Below are positions 24,446 to 33,447 of a stretch of 64,000 nt of DNA, piece by piece (the stretch's first letter is position 1; each line of letters starts with the position of its first letter). Below the pieces are notes generated by a model. It was not told where the DNA came from and ran no database searches. It was given only the letters and a program-made list of their open reading frames with translations. The position numbers were made by a program, and so were the translations under genes. Location of the stretch: positions 124,001-188,000 of the forward strand of contig JBALVY010000007.1 of NCBI GenBank assembly GCA_036960375.1. Reading direction: 5' to 3'. The DNA comes from CAWVSB01 sp036960375 (GTDB taxonomy: Bacteria > Pseudomonadota > Gammaproteobacteria > Pseudomonadales > CAWVSB01).

Positions 24446-25751
24446 GGGCTGTTTTTTCTATCCGATATTCTGCAGAACGAGCGTGAGCGGTCAGCGACTC
24501 GCCGCGCGCCAATACGGAGGCCACCTCACCCAAACTGGAGGCGCCCTGACGCGAGCAATTAATCACCGAACTACGCTTCTGAAAATCATAAACGCCTAAA
24601 GGAGAAGAAAACCGCGCGGTCGATGAAGTGGGCAAGACATGATTAGGACCGGCGCAATAATCACCTAAAGCCTCTGCTGTATATCGGCCCATAAAAATGG
24701 CACCCGCATGGCGAATAGACGGTAGTAATTGCTGCGGATTTTCTACCGAAAGCTCCAAGTGCTCAGGTGCTATTCGATTGCTAAGTCTAACGGCCTCATC
24801 CATATCCTGCACTTTAATGAGCGCACCGCGGCCAGCCAGTGAGGCTTTAATAATTGCCGACCGCTCCATGTCGGGCAACAAACGCTCAATACTCTCCTCA
24901 ACAGCCCTCAGGTAGTCCGCATCAGGTGAAATCAACAAAGCTTGTGCGTTCTCGTCATGTTCGGCTTGGGAAAAAAGATCCATTGCGATCCAGTCAGCAG
25001 GGGTTCCACCATCGCAAATAATCAGGATTTCAGACGGACCTGCCACCATATCCAGGCCTACCTGCCCAAATACCCGACGTTTGGCAGCCGCCACATAGAC
25101 ATTACCGGGCCCGGTAATCATATCCACCCTCGGTATCGTCTCAGTACCGTATGCCAACGCGGCAATCGCTTGCGCTCCACCAATGGTAAATACTTTATCT
25201 GCGCCGGCAATAGCGGCAGCCGCAAGCACCATATCATCCAGGTCTCCGGCAGGCGCCGGCACCATCATCACTATCTCAGACACACCAGCCACTTTCGCGG
25301 GTAACACATTCATCAATACAGAAGACGGGTAAGAAGCCTTTCCGCCAGGCACATAAACACCTACGCGATCCATCGGAGTAATTTGCTGCCCTAATACCGT
25401 GCCATCGGCCTCGGTATAACTCCAGGACTTCTGTAGCTGGTGCTCATGATAGCCACGTACTCTTTCCGACGCCTGCTCAAGCGCTGCACGCTTGGCGACC
25501 GACACCCGCGCCAAAGCCGACTCAAAGTCAGCCGGACCCAGGCAAAGTTCTGCCATACCTTTAACGTTACGACGATCAAAGCGATTGGTATATTCAATCA
25601 AGGCACTGTCGCCGCGACCACGCACAGCGCCAATAATCTCGGCCACTACAGCCTCTACAGACTCATCTGCCACGCTGTCCCAGGCCAATAACTTCGACAG
25701 TCGACAATCAAAATCATCCGCCTGACTATCTAGCCGGGAAATATGAGACAT
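24438..25751 (-). CDS. hisD: histidinol dehydrogenase
   Basis: HisD oxidises L-histidinol to L-histidine in two NAD-dependent steps with a zinc ion. Signature stretches are GVYVPGGKASYPSSVLMNVLPAKVAGV, ITGPGNVYVAAAKRRVFGQVGLDMVAGPSE, LFSQAEHDENAQALLI (metal and catalytic residues), APEHLELSVENP and GAIFMGRYTAEALGDYCAGPNHVLPT. The length of 437 is standard. The gene follows hisG by 13 nt and overlaps hisC. Confidence 0.98.
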   Translation of the reverse strand: MSHISRLDSQADDFDCRLSKLLAWDSVADESVEAVVAEIIGAVRGRGDSALIEYTNRFDRRNVKGMAELCLGPADFESALARVSVAKRAALEQASERVRGYHEHQLQKSWSYTEADGTVLGQQITPMDRVGVYVPGGKASYPSSVLMNVLPAKVAGVSEIVMMVPAPAGDLDDMVLAAAAIAGADKVFTIGGAQAIAALAYGTETIPRVDMITGPGNVYVAAAKRRVFGQVGLDMVAGPSEILIICDGGTPADWIAMDLFSQAEHDENAQALLISPDADYLRAVEESIERLLPDMERSAIIKASLAGRGALIKVQDMDEAVRLSNRIAPEHLELSVENPQQLLPSIRHAGAIFMGRYTAEALGDYCAGPNHVLPTSSTARFSSPLGVYDFQKRSSVINCSRQGASSLGEVASVLARGESLTAHARSAEYRIEKTAHE

Positions 25752-25764
25752 AGTTAAATCCTGT

Positions 25765-26406
25765 TTACTGTGCGGCGCTCACGGCTTGCCCCAAACGATC
25801 TACCAGACCTTGAATCGAAGCATGCTTCATTTTAAGAGAGGCTTTGTTCGCTATCAGCCGAGAACTAATATCGGCGATAAATTCATAGGGTTCCAGCCCA
25901 TTGGCACGCAATGTATTGCCGGTATCGACAATGTCTACGATTTGGTCAGCCAGATCCATCAGCGGAGCCAGTTCCATCGCACCATACAGTTTGATGATGT
26001 CAGCCTGCACTCCCTGGGCTGCATAAAATCGCTTGGCGACATTGACAAATTTGGAGGCCACCTTCAAACGACCATTTACCGGCTTGCGCTGAACCGGTCC
26101 TGCTGTCATCAATTGGCAGCGAGAAATACCTAAATCCAGTAATTCGTAAATATCGTTATTACCCTGTTCTAAAAGCATGTCCTTACCGGACACACCAAGA
26201 TCTGCAGCACCAAAACGGACATAAGTGGGCACATCGGTACCGCGTAATAACAGTAAACGCACCCGACTATCATTAGTGGCAAAAATTAGTTTGCGACTTT
26301 TCTGCATATCTTCAAGAGGACTGATACCCGCCTGCTCAAGCAGCGGCAGGGTTTCACCCAAAATACGCCCCTTGGTCAATGCTATGGTTATTTGTTCTGT
26401 ACTCAT
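25765..26406 (-). CDS. hisG: ATP phosphoribosyltransferase, short catalytic form
   Basis: HisG catalyses the first step of histidine synthesis, joining ATP and PRPP. With 213 residues (ATG at 26406, MSTEQITIALTKGRILGETLPLLEQAGI) it is the short form that lacks the regulatory domain and needs HisZ as partner; hisZ is not in this window. DLGVSGKDMLLEQ, KVASKFVNVAKRFYAAQGVQADIIKLYGAMELAPLMDLADQIVDIVDTGNTLRANGL is the typical core. An upstream in-frame extension of 25 residues overlaps no family sequence and was rejected. It lies 17 nt after murA. Confidence 0.96.
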   Translation of the reverse strand: MSTEQITIALTKGRILGETLPLLEQAGISPLEDMQKSRKLIFATNDSRVRLLLLRGTDVPTYVRFGAADLGVSGKDMLLEQGNNDIYELLDLGISRCQLMTAGPVQRKPVNGRLKVASKFVNVAKRFYAAQGVQADIIKLYGAMELAPLMDLADQIVDIVDTGNTLRANGLEPYEFIADISSRLIANKASLKMKHASIQGLVDRLGQAVSAAQ

Positions 26407-26423
26407 ATTATCTGTTCCTGGCA

Positions 26424-27686
26424 TCATCCAGGTAATCGGCGAATCTCCGCCCCCAGTAGTTGCAGTTTTTCCTCTATACATTCGTAACCACGGTCAATGT
26501 GGTAAATACGATCCACTACGGTTTTACCTTCAGCCGCCAGCCCGGCAATAACCAAACTTGCCGAGGCCCTCAAATCGGTAGCCATCACGGGTGCCGCCTG
26601 AAGCCTCTCTACCCCGGTTATAATTGCCGTGTTCCCCTCTATCGAAATATTCGCCCCCATGCGATTCATTTCATGAGTCTGGATCAGACGATTTTCAAAA
26701 ATCGTCTCAACCACTGCCGCTGTTCCGTCCGCGATGGCATTCAATGCCGTAAACTGAGCCTGCATATCTGTCGGGAAGGCCGGATAGGGGGCCGTCTTTA
26801 TATTGACAGACTTCGGTCTTTTACCGTGCATATCAAGCTCAATCCAATTATCACCTACTGTGATTTCGGCTCCAGCCTCAGTCAACTTAGCCAGTACCGC
26901 TTCGAGGATATCCGCACGGGTATTACGCAACCTCACCTTGCCTCCAGTGGCTGCCACAGCAACCAAATAAGTACCGGTTTCAATGCGATCCGGCATAACG
27001 GTATATTCACAGCCATGTAAACGTTCGACGCCGTTAATCACTATGGTATCGCTACCAGCGCCACGCACATCGGCACCCATCGCATTCAAACAATTCGCCA
27101 GGTCAACTATCTCAGGTTCTCTAGCCGCATTTTCGACAACCGTTTGACCTTCCGCGAGACTTGCTGCCATCAGCAAATTTTCTGTTCCGCCCACAGTGAC
27201 AGTATCAAAAAATACGTGGCCTCCCTTCAGGCGGCCATTACAGGTAGCATGAATATAACCCTCATCAATTACCACCTTGGCACCAAGAGCCTCTAGCGCA
27301 CGAATATGAAGATCGACGGGGCGGCTGCCGATAGCACAACCACCGGGAAAGGATACTTTCGCCTCTCCATGCCTGGCCAGTATTGGACCCAGAACCAAAA
27401 TTGAGGCCCGCATGGTTTTGACCAGGTCATAAGGTGCTACCAGACTCTTAAGCGTATTACCGTGTACTTCCACACTCAATTTTTCGTTTATCAATAATTC
27501 CACGCCGAGACTACGCAATAATTCGTTCATCGTCGTAATATCGTGGAGATGTGGCAAATTATGGATAACCACTGGCTCATCAGCCAACAAGGTGGCGGCC
27601 ATGATTGGCAGCGCCGAGTTTTTGGCGCCAGAGATCCAAATCTCTCCACCCAAACGGTTACCACCAACTATTTCCAGCTTTTCCAT
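26424..27686 (-). CDS. murA: UDP-N-acetylglucosamine 1-carboxyvinyltransferase
   Basis: MurA performs the first committed step of peptidoglycan synthesis, adding enolpyruvate to UDP-GlcNAc. The N-terminal GGNRLGGEIWISGAKNSALPIMAATLL holds the conserved Lys-Asn pair. The catalytic, fosfomycin-target cysteine is Cys117 in FPGGCAIGSRPVDLH. The late motif YPAFPTDMQAQFTAL is also present. The inside-out alpha/beta barrel fold usually spans about 420 residues, as here. It lies between ibaG and hisG, an arrangement conserved in Pseudomonas. Confidence 0.98.
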   Translation of the reverse strand: MEKLEIVGGNRLGGEIWISGAKNSALPIMAATLLADEPVVIHNLPHLHDITTMNELLRSLGVELLINEKLSVEVHGNTLKSLVAPYDLVKTMRASILVLGPILARHGEAKVSFPGGCAIGSRPVDLHIRALEALGAKVVIDEGYIHATCNGRLKGGHVFFDTVTVGGTENLLMAASLAEGQTVVENAAREPEIVDLANCLNAMGADVRGAGSDTIVINGVERLHGCEYTVMPDRIETGTYLVAVAATGGKVRLRNTRADILEAVLAKLTEAGAEITVGDNWIELDMHGKRPKSVNIKTAPYPAFPTDMQAQFTALNAIADGTAAVVETIFENRLIQTHEMNRMGANISIEGNTAIITGVERLQAAPVMATDLRASASLVIAGLAAEGKTVVDRIYHIDRGYECIEEKLQLLGAEIRRLPG

Positions 27687-27708
27687 GTTATTTCCTTTGC
27701 CGCGTATA

Positions 27709-27951
27709 TTACGCGTTGGATTGCTGCCACTCTGCGACAGTAAACAGCTTCATATTCACAGCATGAATAACACCGGAGGCAATTGCGTCGTTCAACACAG
27801 CGTAGACCAGTTGCTGCCGGCGCACTGCACGCAGGCCCTGAAAGATATCGCCTATGATAGTGACACTAACATGACTACCTTCGACCACCACATCTACCTC
27901 ACAAGCTTCCAGGCCACTTTCGAGAAGGGCCTTGATTTCCTCTACCTGCAT
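27709..27951 (-). CDS. ibaG: BolA-family iron-sulfur-associated protein IbaG
   Basis: IbaG (YrbA) is a BolA-like protein that binds monothiol glutaredoxin with a 2Fe-2S cluster and is linked to acid response. The 80-residue sequence has VEEIKALLESGLEACEVDVVVEGSHVSVTIIGDIFQGLRAVRRQQLVYAVLNDAI and ends GVIHAVNMKLFTVAEWQQ, typical of the short IbaG branch rather than BolA proper. It is the first gene of the ibaG-murA-his run. A candidate -10 (TACAAT at 27998-27993) lies about 45 bp upstream without a clear -35. Confidence 0.94.
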   Translation of the reverse strand: MQVEEIKALLESGLEACEVDVVVEGSHVSVTIIGDIFQGLRAVRRQQLVYAVLNDAIASGVIHAVNMKLFTVAEWQQSNA

Positions 27952-28058
27952 ATCCTATTACTACCTGTTACACACATGATTTTAAGGCGGGCATTGTAGT
28001 CAATAAGGGGGTAAAAGGCGAGAGAAGCCCGGCCAAATGACCGAGCGAGAGTAATGAA

Positions 28059-28736
28059 CTAGGCCTCAGCAGGATCGGCGGAGAGACTCCAATTAGCAAT
28101 GGCAGCGTCTACGTCCCCGCCAGCATCTCGTACCGCACTGGTAAACTGTCCCTGATAGACCTTCCCCAGATTAATGTTATCGATAACCACGTTGCGAAGC
28201 TTCCACTCTCGTTTCTTATTGGGAGCCAGTTTATACAAGACTTCAAAGGGTTCAGCTGCGTCGCCATATATCAACTGCCGAACTTGCACCGATTTGCCGG
28301 CTTCAATAAGAGCCACAGCGGCGGCATCGGCAGGTACGACGTCTACTCGACCATTACTGAAAGTTATCAGGCCCTTACTGTAGGTTTGAACTAAAGTCTG
28401 GCGGAATTTACCCGAAAACAAGGTAATTCTTGCCTTAAATGCCGTTTTCTCTTCCTTAGACTGTAATTCGCGATAAGCCTCTGTACTGCCGTGATAACCC
28501 ATTACGCCCCTGGCAAAGCTGGTAAAATCCACGATAGGATCAAGAATAAGGCCCACTTCTACATAAAAACGCTGCGGGTCCTCAGCATAGTAGCTCCCTG
28601 CATTTTCAATAGCCGCCAGCATCTGCGTCGTTGCATCTTCAATAATTTTGTGCGGACCACGGCCATCCTGTGCCTGTGCCGAAGCCGCTATGACCAAAAC
28701 CATGCACAGAGGGGTTAATCTGACCAAGCACTTCAT
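28059..28736 (-). CDS. mlaC: phospholipid-shuttle periplasmic protein MlaC (orphan)
   Basis: MlaC carries phospholipids across the periplasm between the MlaA-porin complex and the inner-membrane MlaFEDB transporter. A signal peptide (MKCLVRLTPLCMVLVIAASAQA) precedes a Ttg2D/MlaC domain: FYVEVGLILDPIVDFTSFARGVMG, FSGKFRQTLVQTYSKGLITF and EWKLRNVVIDNINLGKVYQGQF are family features. The ATG at 28736 gives 225 residues; an ATG at 28754 is also possible. Unusually, mlaF, mlaE, mlaD and mlaB, which normally surround mlaC between kdsD and ibaG, are absent. The gap to ibaG is 107 nt with only a weak hairpin. Confidence 0.92.
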   Translation of the reverse strand: MKCLVRLTPLCMVLVIAASAQAQDGRGPHKIIEDATTQMLAAIENAGSYYAEDPQRFYVEVGLILDPIVDFTSFARGVMGYHGSTEAYRELQSKEEKTAFKARITLFSGKFRQTLVQTYSKGLITFSNGRVDVVPADAAAVALIEAGKSVQVRQLIYGDAAEPFEVLYKLAPNKKREWKLRNVVIDNINLGKVYQGQFTSAVRDAGGDVDAAIANWSLSADPAEA

Positions 28737-28913
28737 AAGCCTAACTACGAACATATACATATACCTGAAAGCCATAATGAACGTCATAATATAGGCCAAA
28801 CCATGAATCGACAATGAATAGCTCGGGTTTGTGTACTCTTACCAGATCAACTACTATCCACGAACTAACAAATCCACTTCATTTGGTTGGAAAAACAGGA
28901 ATTTCGCCACGCA

Positions 28914-29888
28914 ATGAGTACTTCGTTTATTGAATCAGCAACCCGCACAATTGAGCTGGAAACAGCAGCCATTGCGGACTTGAAACACAGCATTAACGAG
29001 AACTTCACGCTCGCCTGTGAAATTATGCTGGCCTGCAAAGGCAGGGTTGTCGTTACCGGCATGGGTAAATCGGGTCATATTGGAAATAAAATAGCTGCGA
29101 CGCTGGCTAGCACCGGCACGCCTTCGTTTTATGTCCACCCGGGCGAGGCCAGTCATGGAGATCTGGGCATGATCACCCAGCAGGACGTGGTTCTGGCACT
29201 GTCTAACTCTGGAACAACAGGAGAAATACTGACTATCGTGCCTCTGATACGTCGTATGAACGCTAAGCTCATCAGCATGACGGGAGTACCCGACTCGACA
29301 TTGGCGCAAGCAGCGGACGTGAACCTCAATACCGCTGTCGCAACCGAGGCCTGCCCACTGAATCTTGCACCCACATCATCTACCACAGCGACGCTGGTAA
29401 TGGGTGATGCGCTGGCCATCGCTTTACTGGAGGCCCGTGGATTTACCGCGGAAGACTTTGCTTTCTCTCACCCAGGCGGTGCGCTAGGACGACGATTACT
29501 GCTCAAGGTAGAAGACGTCATGGTATCTGGCGACGCTACCCCTAAAGTAGGTCCTGACACCTTGTTGAGTGACGCGCTACTGGAAATCAGCACTAAAGGC
29601 ATGGGTATGACCACCGTTGTAGATGAGCATAATCATTTGCTGGGTATATTTACCGATGGCGACCTCCGTAGAGCTCTGGACGCGCGACACGAAATAGATA
29701 TTCACAATACTCCCATTGCCGAGGTCATGTCCCGCGACTGTAAGGTTTGCTCCTCAGGTATGCTGGCGGCCCAGGCAATGAATATTATGGAAGAAAACTC
29801 CATTAGTGTTCTGGCTGCGGTAAATACAGAACAAGAAGTCATTGGTGCAATACACCTTCATGAACTCATCAAAGCCGGGCTGGCCTGA
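28914..29888 (+). CDS. kdsD: arabinose-5-phosphate isomerase
   Basis: KdsD converts ribulose-5-phosphate to arabinose-5-phosphate, the first step towards Kdo of LPS. The SIS domain has GRVVVTGMGKSGHIGNKIAATLASTGTPSFYVHPGEASHGDLGM, the second loop LALSNSGTTGEI, and EACPLNLAPTSSTTATLVMGDALA. Two CBS domains follow from about residue 205 (EDVMVSGDATP onward). The ATG at 28914 gives 324 residues, close to E. coli KdsD (328); an upstream TTG at 28887 is possible. The stop overlaps a tiny ORF as TGATG where kdsC would be expected. Confidence 0.96.
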   Translation: MSTSFIESATRTIELETAAIADLKHSINENFTLACEIMLACKGRVVVTGMGKSGHIGNKIAATLASTGTPSFYVHPGEASHGDLGMITQQDVVLALSNSGTTGEILTIVPLIRRMNAKLISMTGVPDSTLAQAADVNLNTAVATEACPLNLAPTSSTTATLVMGDALAIALLEARGFTAEDFAFSHPGGALGRRLLLKVEDVMVSGDATPKVGPDTLLSDALLEISTKGMGMTTVVDEHNHLLGIFTDGDLRRALDARHEIDIHNTPIAEVMSRDCKVCSSGMLAAQAMNIMEENSISVLAAVNTEQEVIGAIHLHELIKAGLA

Positions 29889-29959
29889 TGAATAGAGTAA
29901 ACAAGCAGGAATCATCGCGCATGATTAGCGCAAAAGTCCTGCTGAAGGGCACCAAATGA
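29888..29959 (+). pseudogene. 23-codon coupled mini-ORF in the kdsC position, possible deletion scar
   Basis: An ATG overlaps the kdsD stop (TGATG), and this small frame ends with a TGA that overlaps the lptC start (ATGA), the same double coupling an intact kdsC would show. The peptide is MNRVNKQESSRMISAKVLLKGTK. Its end loosely recalls the KdsC C-terminus (ISAQGxL). I read it as a possible in-frame internal deletion of kdsC or a coupling peptide. The overlaps are seen; the origin is inference and the similarity could be chance. Confidence 0.4.
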
Positions 29960-30507
29960 AAATACCGCGCAAAACCCTTAATATTCTCAGCATTGGGTTA
30001 GCGGCTATAGCTATCGCGCTCTTATTGCCGCCAGCAAATGAGACGCATGCGCCTTCCACTTCGAAACATGACACCGTTGATCTGTACCTGGAACAAGCCA
30101 TATATCACCAATACAATCAAACTGGACGATTGCACAATACCGCCAGTGCATCTACAGTCACTCACTACCAGCAAGCAAAGACAACACTATTAACGGAACC
30201 CGAATTTCTGGCATATAGTGATGATGGCACAGCCTGGAGAACCACGGCGTCGACGGCGCAATTGCTCGCCGACGGCAATACCATCGAGCTTAAAGACAGC
30301 GTCAAGGTTGTAAATACGAAAGAAGGTTTGGTAATTCGCACTGAATTTGTGACCGGTAATACACAAACCAACCTGGTAAGCACCGAGCTGGAAATTATAA
30401 TTGAAAGCCCCGAGGGCCGTACCACGGCAGTAGGCCTGCGCGGCGACCTTAATCAGGAAAAACTGGAATTACTCTCTGATGTTAAGAGCACTTACACACC
30501 ACGCTAA
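29956..30507 (+). CDS. lptC: LPS export system protein LptC
   Basis: LptC is a bitopic inner-membrane protein that passes LPS from the LptB2FG transporter to LptA. One N-terminal helix (ILSIGLAAIAIALLLPP, about residues 10-27) is followed by a beta-jellyroll periplasmic domain: VDLYLEQAIYHQYNQTGRLHNTASASTVTHY, EPEFLAYSDDGTAWRTTASTAQLLADGNTIELKDSVKV and a C-terminal SPEGRTTAVGLRGDLNQEKLELLSDVKSTY. Length 183 is normal. The start overlaps the mini-ORF and the end overlaps lptA by 29 nt. Confidence 0.94.
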   Translation: MKIPRKTLNILSIGLAAIAIALLLPPANETHAPSTSKHDTVDLYLEQAIYHQYNQTGRLHNTASASTVTHYQQAKTTLLTEPEFLAYSDDGTAWRTTASTAQLLADGNTIELKDSVKVVNTKEGLVIRTEFVTGNTQTNLVSTELEIIIESPEGRTTAVGLRGDLNQEKLELLSDVKSTYTPR

Positions 30508-31024
30508 ACACATTGTCGCTGGCGTTTTTTGCACATTGCTTTGCTGCACCGCACAGGCCCTGCCTGAAGACCGAAACCAGCCAATTGTGCTGGAAGCTGA
30601 CCGTGCCGAACGCAACGAAAAAAGTAACATGATGATCTATGAAGGTAACGTTGAACTGCGCCAAGGTAGCCTTTTAATTACCGCAGACAGTCTGGAAATA
30701 AAATCCCTGGACGGCAAAGTCAGCTTCATTGAAGCAAAGGGCAGCCCTGCTTATCTCAACCAGGTTCCCGCTATTGATAAACCTCCCATAAAAGCCTGGG
30801 CGCGAACAATCGTCTATAGAGTCGATACTGAAGTTCTACAACTGCAAACCGAGGCTCGCGTCGAACAAGACGGCGCCATCGTTGAAAGTGACATCATTGA
30901 TTACTTCATCAAACAAGAGTTGGTAAAGGCCAGCGGCAGCACCAAGAATGACGGTAATAGCCGAGTTCGAGTCACCATTCCACCCCAAACCAGAACGGAA
31001 GCACCGACTAGTGGCAACCCTTAA
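30479..31024 (+). CDS. lptA: LPS export periplasmic bridge protein LptA
   Basis: LptA polymerises into the periplasmic bridge that carries LPS from LptC to LptD. A signal peptide ends near CTAQA. The OstA-like domain starts PIVLEADRAERNEKSNMMIYEGNVELRQGSLLITADSLEI and includes IEAKGSPAYLNQ and VESDIIDYFIKQELVKASG. It has 181 residues. The start lies within lptC, and the end overlaps lptB by 14 nt, showing tight coupling. Confidence 0.95.
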   Translation: MLRALTHHAKHIVAGVFCTLLCCTAQALPEDRNQPIVLEADRAERNEKSNMMIYEGNVELRQGSLLITADSLEIKSLDGKVSFIEAKGSPAYLNQVPAIDKPPIKAWARTIVYRVDTEVLQLQTEARVEQDGAIVESDIIDYFIKQELVKASGSTKNDGNSRVRVTIPPQTRTEAPTSGNP

Positions 31025-31736
31025 AGCAAATAATCTGGCAAAATCCTACGGTGGCCGCGCCGTGGTAGGAAACGTATCACTGGAAGTCTGTAGCGGTCAG
31101 GTAGTGGGTTTGCTTGGACCCAATGGTGCGGGCAAGACCACCTGTTTCTACATGATAGTCGGCTTTATCAGTGCTGATCGCGGATCCATCTTTATTGACG
31201 ACAATGATATTACTGGCGATCCGATGCACCGCCGAGCACGTAAAGGTTTGGGGTATTTACCCCAGGAGGCATCCATTTTTCGCAAACTTAGCGTCAGCCA
31301 AAATTTAATGGCCATTCTTGAAACCCGCAAGGATCTTGACCGCAGCAGCCGTATGGCAAAGCTGGAAGATTTGCTACAAGAGTTCCATATCACCCATATT
31401 CGCGATAACAAGGGCATGTCACTTTCCGGCGGTGAACGTCGCCGGGTCGAGATTGCGCGCGCACTGGCTGCTGAACCGAGCTTCATTCTTCTCGACGAAC
31501 CCTTTGCCGGTGTAGATCCCATTTCGGTCAGCGAAATAAAGACCATCATCAAACACTTACGCGATCGCGGCATAGGTGTGCTGATTACAGATCACAACGT
31601 CAGGGACACCTTGGATATTTGCGAGAAAGCCTATATCGTCAATGCTGGCCAGCTTATTGCAGAAGGCACACCGGCAGAAGTCCTTAACAACACAGAGGTT
31701 AGAACAGTCTATTTAGGTGAACAATTCAAGCTTTAG
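31011..31736 (+). CDS. lptB: LPS export ABC transporter ATP-binding protein LptB
   Basis: LptB is the cytoplasmic ATPase of the LptB2FG extractor. Walker A GLLGPNGAGKTT, Q-loop YLPQEASIFRKLSV, signature SLSGGERRRVEIARAL, Walker B FILLDEPFAGVDP and switch ITDHN are intact. The family N-terminus ATLKANNLAKSY points to the GTG at 31011 as the start (241 aa) inside lptA; a more upstream ATG would add 21 residues unlike the family. lptF and lptG are elsewhere, as usual. Confidence 0.96.
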   Translation: MATLKANNLAKSYGGRAVVGNVSLEVCSGQVVGLLGPNGAGKTTCFYMIVGFISADRGSIFIDDNDITGDPMHRRARKGLGYLPQEASIFRKLSVSQNLMAILETRKDLDRSSRMAKLEDLLQEFHITHIRDNKGMSLSGGERRRVEIARALAAEPSFILLDEPFAGVDPISVSEIKTIIKHLRDRGIGVLITDHNVRDTLDICEKAYIVNAGQLIAEGTPAEVLNNTEVRTVYLGEQFKL

Positions 31737-31896
31737 GCAACACCTCCCCGACTACATATACACACGCAGAGCCAGTGAAATATCTCATTATTACTGGCCC
31801 GAATCTTGCTAGTCACAACGCTGAACACTACACTGTAAGCATGCTCCAATTGCTAGCCGAGTAGCTTAAGCAGTAAAGGAAAACCTGCATTAAACA

Positions 31897-33366
31897 ATGA
31901 AACAATCGTTGCAAATAAAACTTGGTCAACAATTGACCATGACGCCGCAATTGCAACAAGCAATCAAGCTGTTACAACTGTCATCAGCTGAATTAGAGCA
32001 GGAAATTCAAAGCGCGCTAGAAGAAAACCCCATGCTTGAGGTGGCTGAAGACGAAGCATTCAGCGTCGAAGACACAACCAAACAAGCCAGTCAGTCGGCA
32101 GAGCCAGAAGCCCAACAATCACCTGAAACAACCGAATCCAACACCTCAGATGAGCCCGAATGGAACCAGGATATTCCTGGTGAGTTAGCACTGGACACCC
32201 AGTGGGATGATATATACCAACCGGCTTCCCCTGCCCCCTCCGGTATAAATGATGACTTTCAGGAGCAAGGTAGTACCTCTGATTCGCTGCAAGACCACCT
32301 GGCCTGGCAACTGAACTTGACCCCAATGTCGGATAAGGATCGTCATATAGCGACGATGATACTGGATGCAGTAGCACCATCCGGCCTGCTAACTACCGAT
32401 CTCGAGGAATTGCACGCAGGCCTGGACCCCGAGCTGGAAATAGACTTGGATGAAGTCGTTGCAGTAATTCATCGCTTGCAGCACTTCGACCCACCTGGAG
32501 TGGTCGCCCGAGACCTGCGTGAATGCCTTCTTATTCAATTGCGCCAATTAGACGCTGAGACGCCTTCTCTTGCTGCAGCGATAAGCCTTGTAGACCGCCA
32601 CCTTACCACTCTGGCAGCACGGGATTTCCGCGCATTAATGCGACGATTACGCCTCACAGAAGCACAGCTTAAGGTGGCGGTTGACCTGATTCGCACGCTC
32701 AACCCCAGCCCCGGAGAGGCTATATCCAGCGCTCCGCCCGACTACATCACACCCGATGTCATCGTATTTAAAAAAGACGAGCAATGGCACACTGAACTCA
32801 ACCCGGAACTGGCACCACGGCTACGAGTTAATGCGGACTATGCTGCTCTTGTACGACGATCCGATAACAGCCGTGACAACTGTTATCTACGCGACCACCT
32901 TCAGGAAGCGCGCTGGTTTATCAAAAGCCTGCAAAGCCGTCATGACACACTATTACGTGTTTCCACCGAGATCGTGCGTCGTCAGCAGGATTTCCTCGAA
33001 CACGGCGAAGAAGCTATGATACCCTTGGTATTACACGATATAGCAGAAGCGGTAGAAATGCATGAATCAACGATATCTCGCGTTACCACGCAGAAATACA
33101 TGCACACAGCACGTGGCATATTTGAATTAAAGTACTTCTTTTCCAGTCACGTAAGTACCGAAAGCGGAGGCGAGTGTTCCTCTACGGCAATCCGCGCTAT
33201 TATTAAGAGACTGGTATCAGAAGAAAACCCGAGGAAACCACTGAGTGATAGCAAAATCACCCAATTATTATCAGACCAGGGCATCAAGGTTGCACGCCGT
33301 ACAATCGCCAAATATCGTGAATCGATGTCTATTCCACCGTCCAACGAACGTAAGAATCTGGTGTGA
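31897..33366 (+). CDS. rpoN: RNA polymerase sigma-54 factor
   Basis: RpoN directs polymerase to -24/-12 promoters that need AAA activators. Region I (KQSLQIKLGQQLTMTPQLQQAIKLLQLSSAELEQEIQSALEENPMLE) binds activator and core. An acidic, Gln-rich region II (about 50-130) follows, then the core-binding and DNA-binding domains. The C-terminal RpoN box is ARRTIAKYRE. With 489 residues it is complete. It has a 160-nt gap after lptB, with no clear promoter found. It precedes hpf, ptsN, rapZ and npr as in most gammaproteobacteria. Confidence 0.97.
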   Translation: MKQSLQIKLGQQLTMTPQLQQAIKLLQLSSAELEQEIQSALEENPMLEVAEDEAFSVEDTTKQASQSAEPEAQQSPETTESNTSDEPEWNQDIPGELALDTQWDDIYQPASPAPSGINDDFQEQGSTSDSLQDHLAWQLNLTPMSDKDRHIATMILDAVAPSGLLTTDLEELHAGLDPELEIDLDEVVAVIHRLQHFDPPGVVARDLRECLLIQLRQLDAETPSLAAAISLVDRHLTTLAARDFRALMRRLRLTEAQLKVAVDLIRTLNPSPGEAISSAPPDYITPDVIVFKKDEQWHTELNPELAPRLRVNADYAALVRRSDNSRDNCYLRDHLQEARWFIKSLQSRHDTLLRVSTEIVRRQQDFLEHGEEAMIPLVLHDIAEAVEMHESTISRVTTQKYMHTARGIFELKYFFSSHVSTESGGECSSTAIRAIIKRLVSEENPRKPLSDSKITQLLSDQGIKVARRTIAKYRESMSIPPSNERKNLV

Positions 33367-33447
33367 GCTTGCCTAGTCGCACCACCTATGGACTGCTGCC
33401 AACACGATGCTGGCAGCAGTAGCCAACCACCGCTTGAGGAGAGGCTT

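Noticed and set aside
26460..27020. 186-codon plus-strand open frame
   Set aside because: Antisense to murA, with no recognisable domain or ribosome-binding site.
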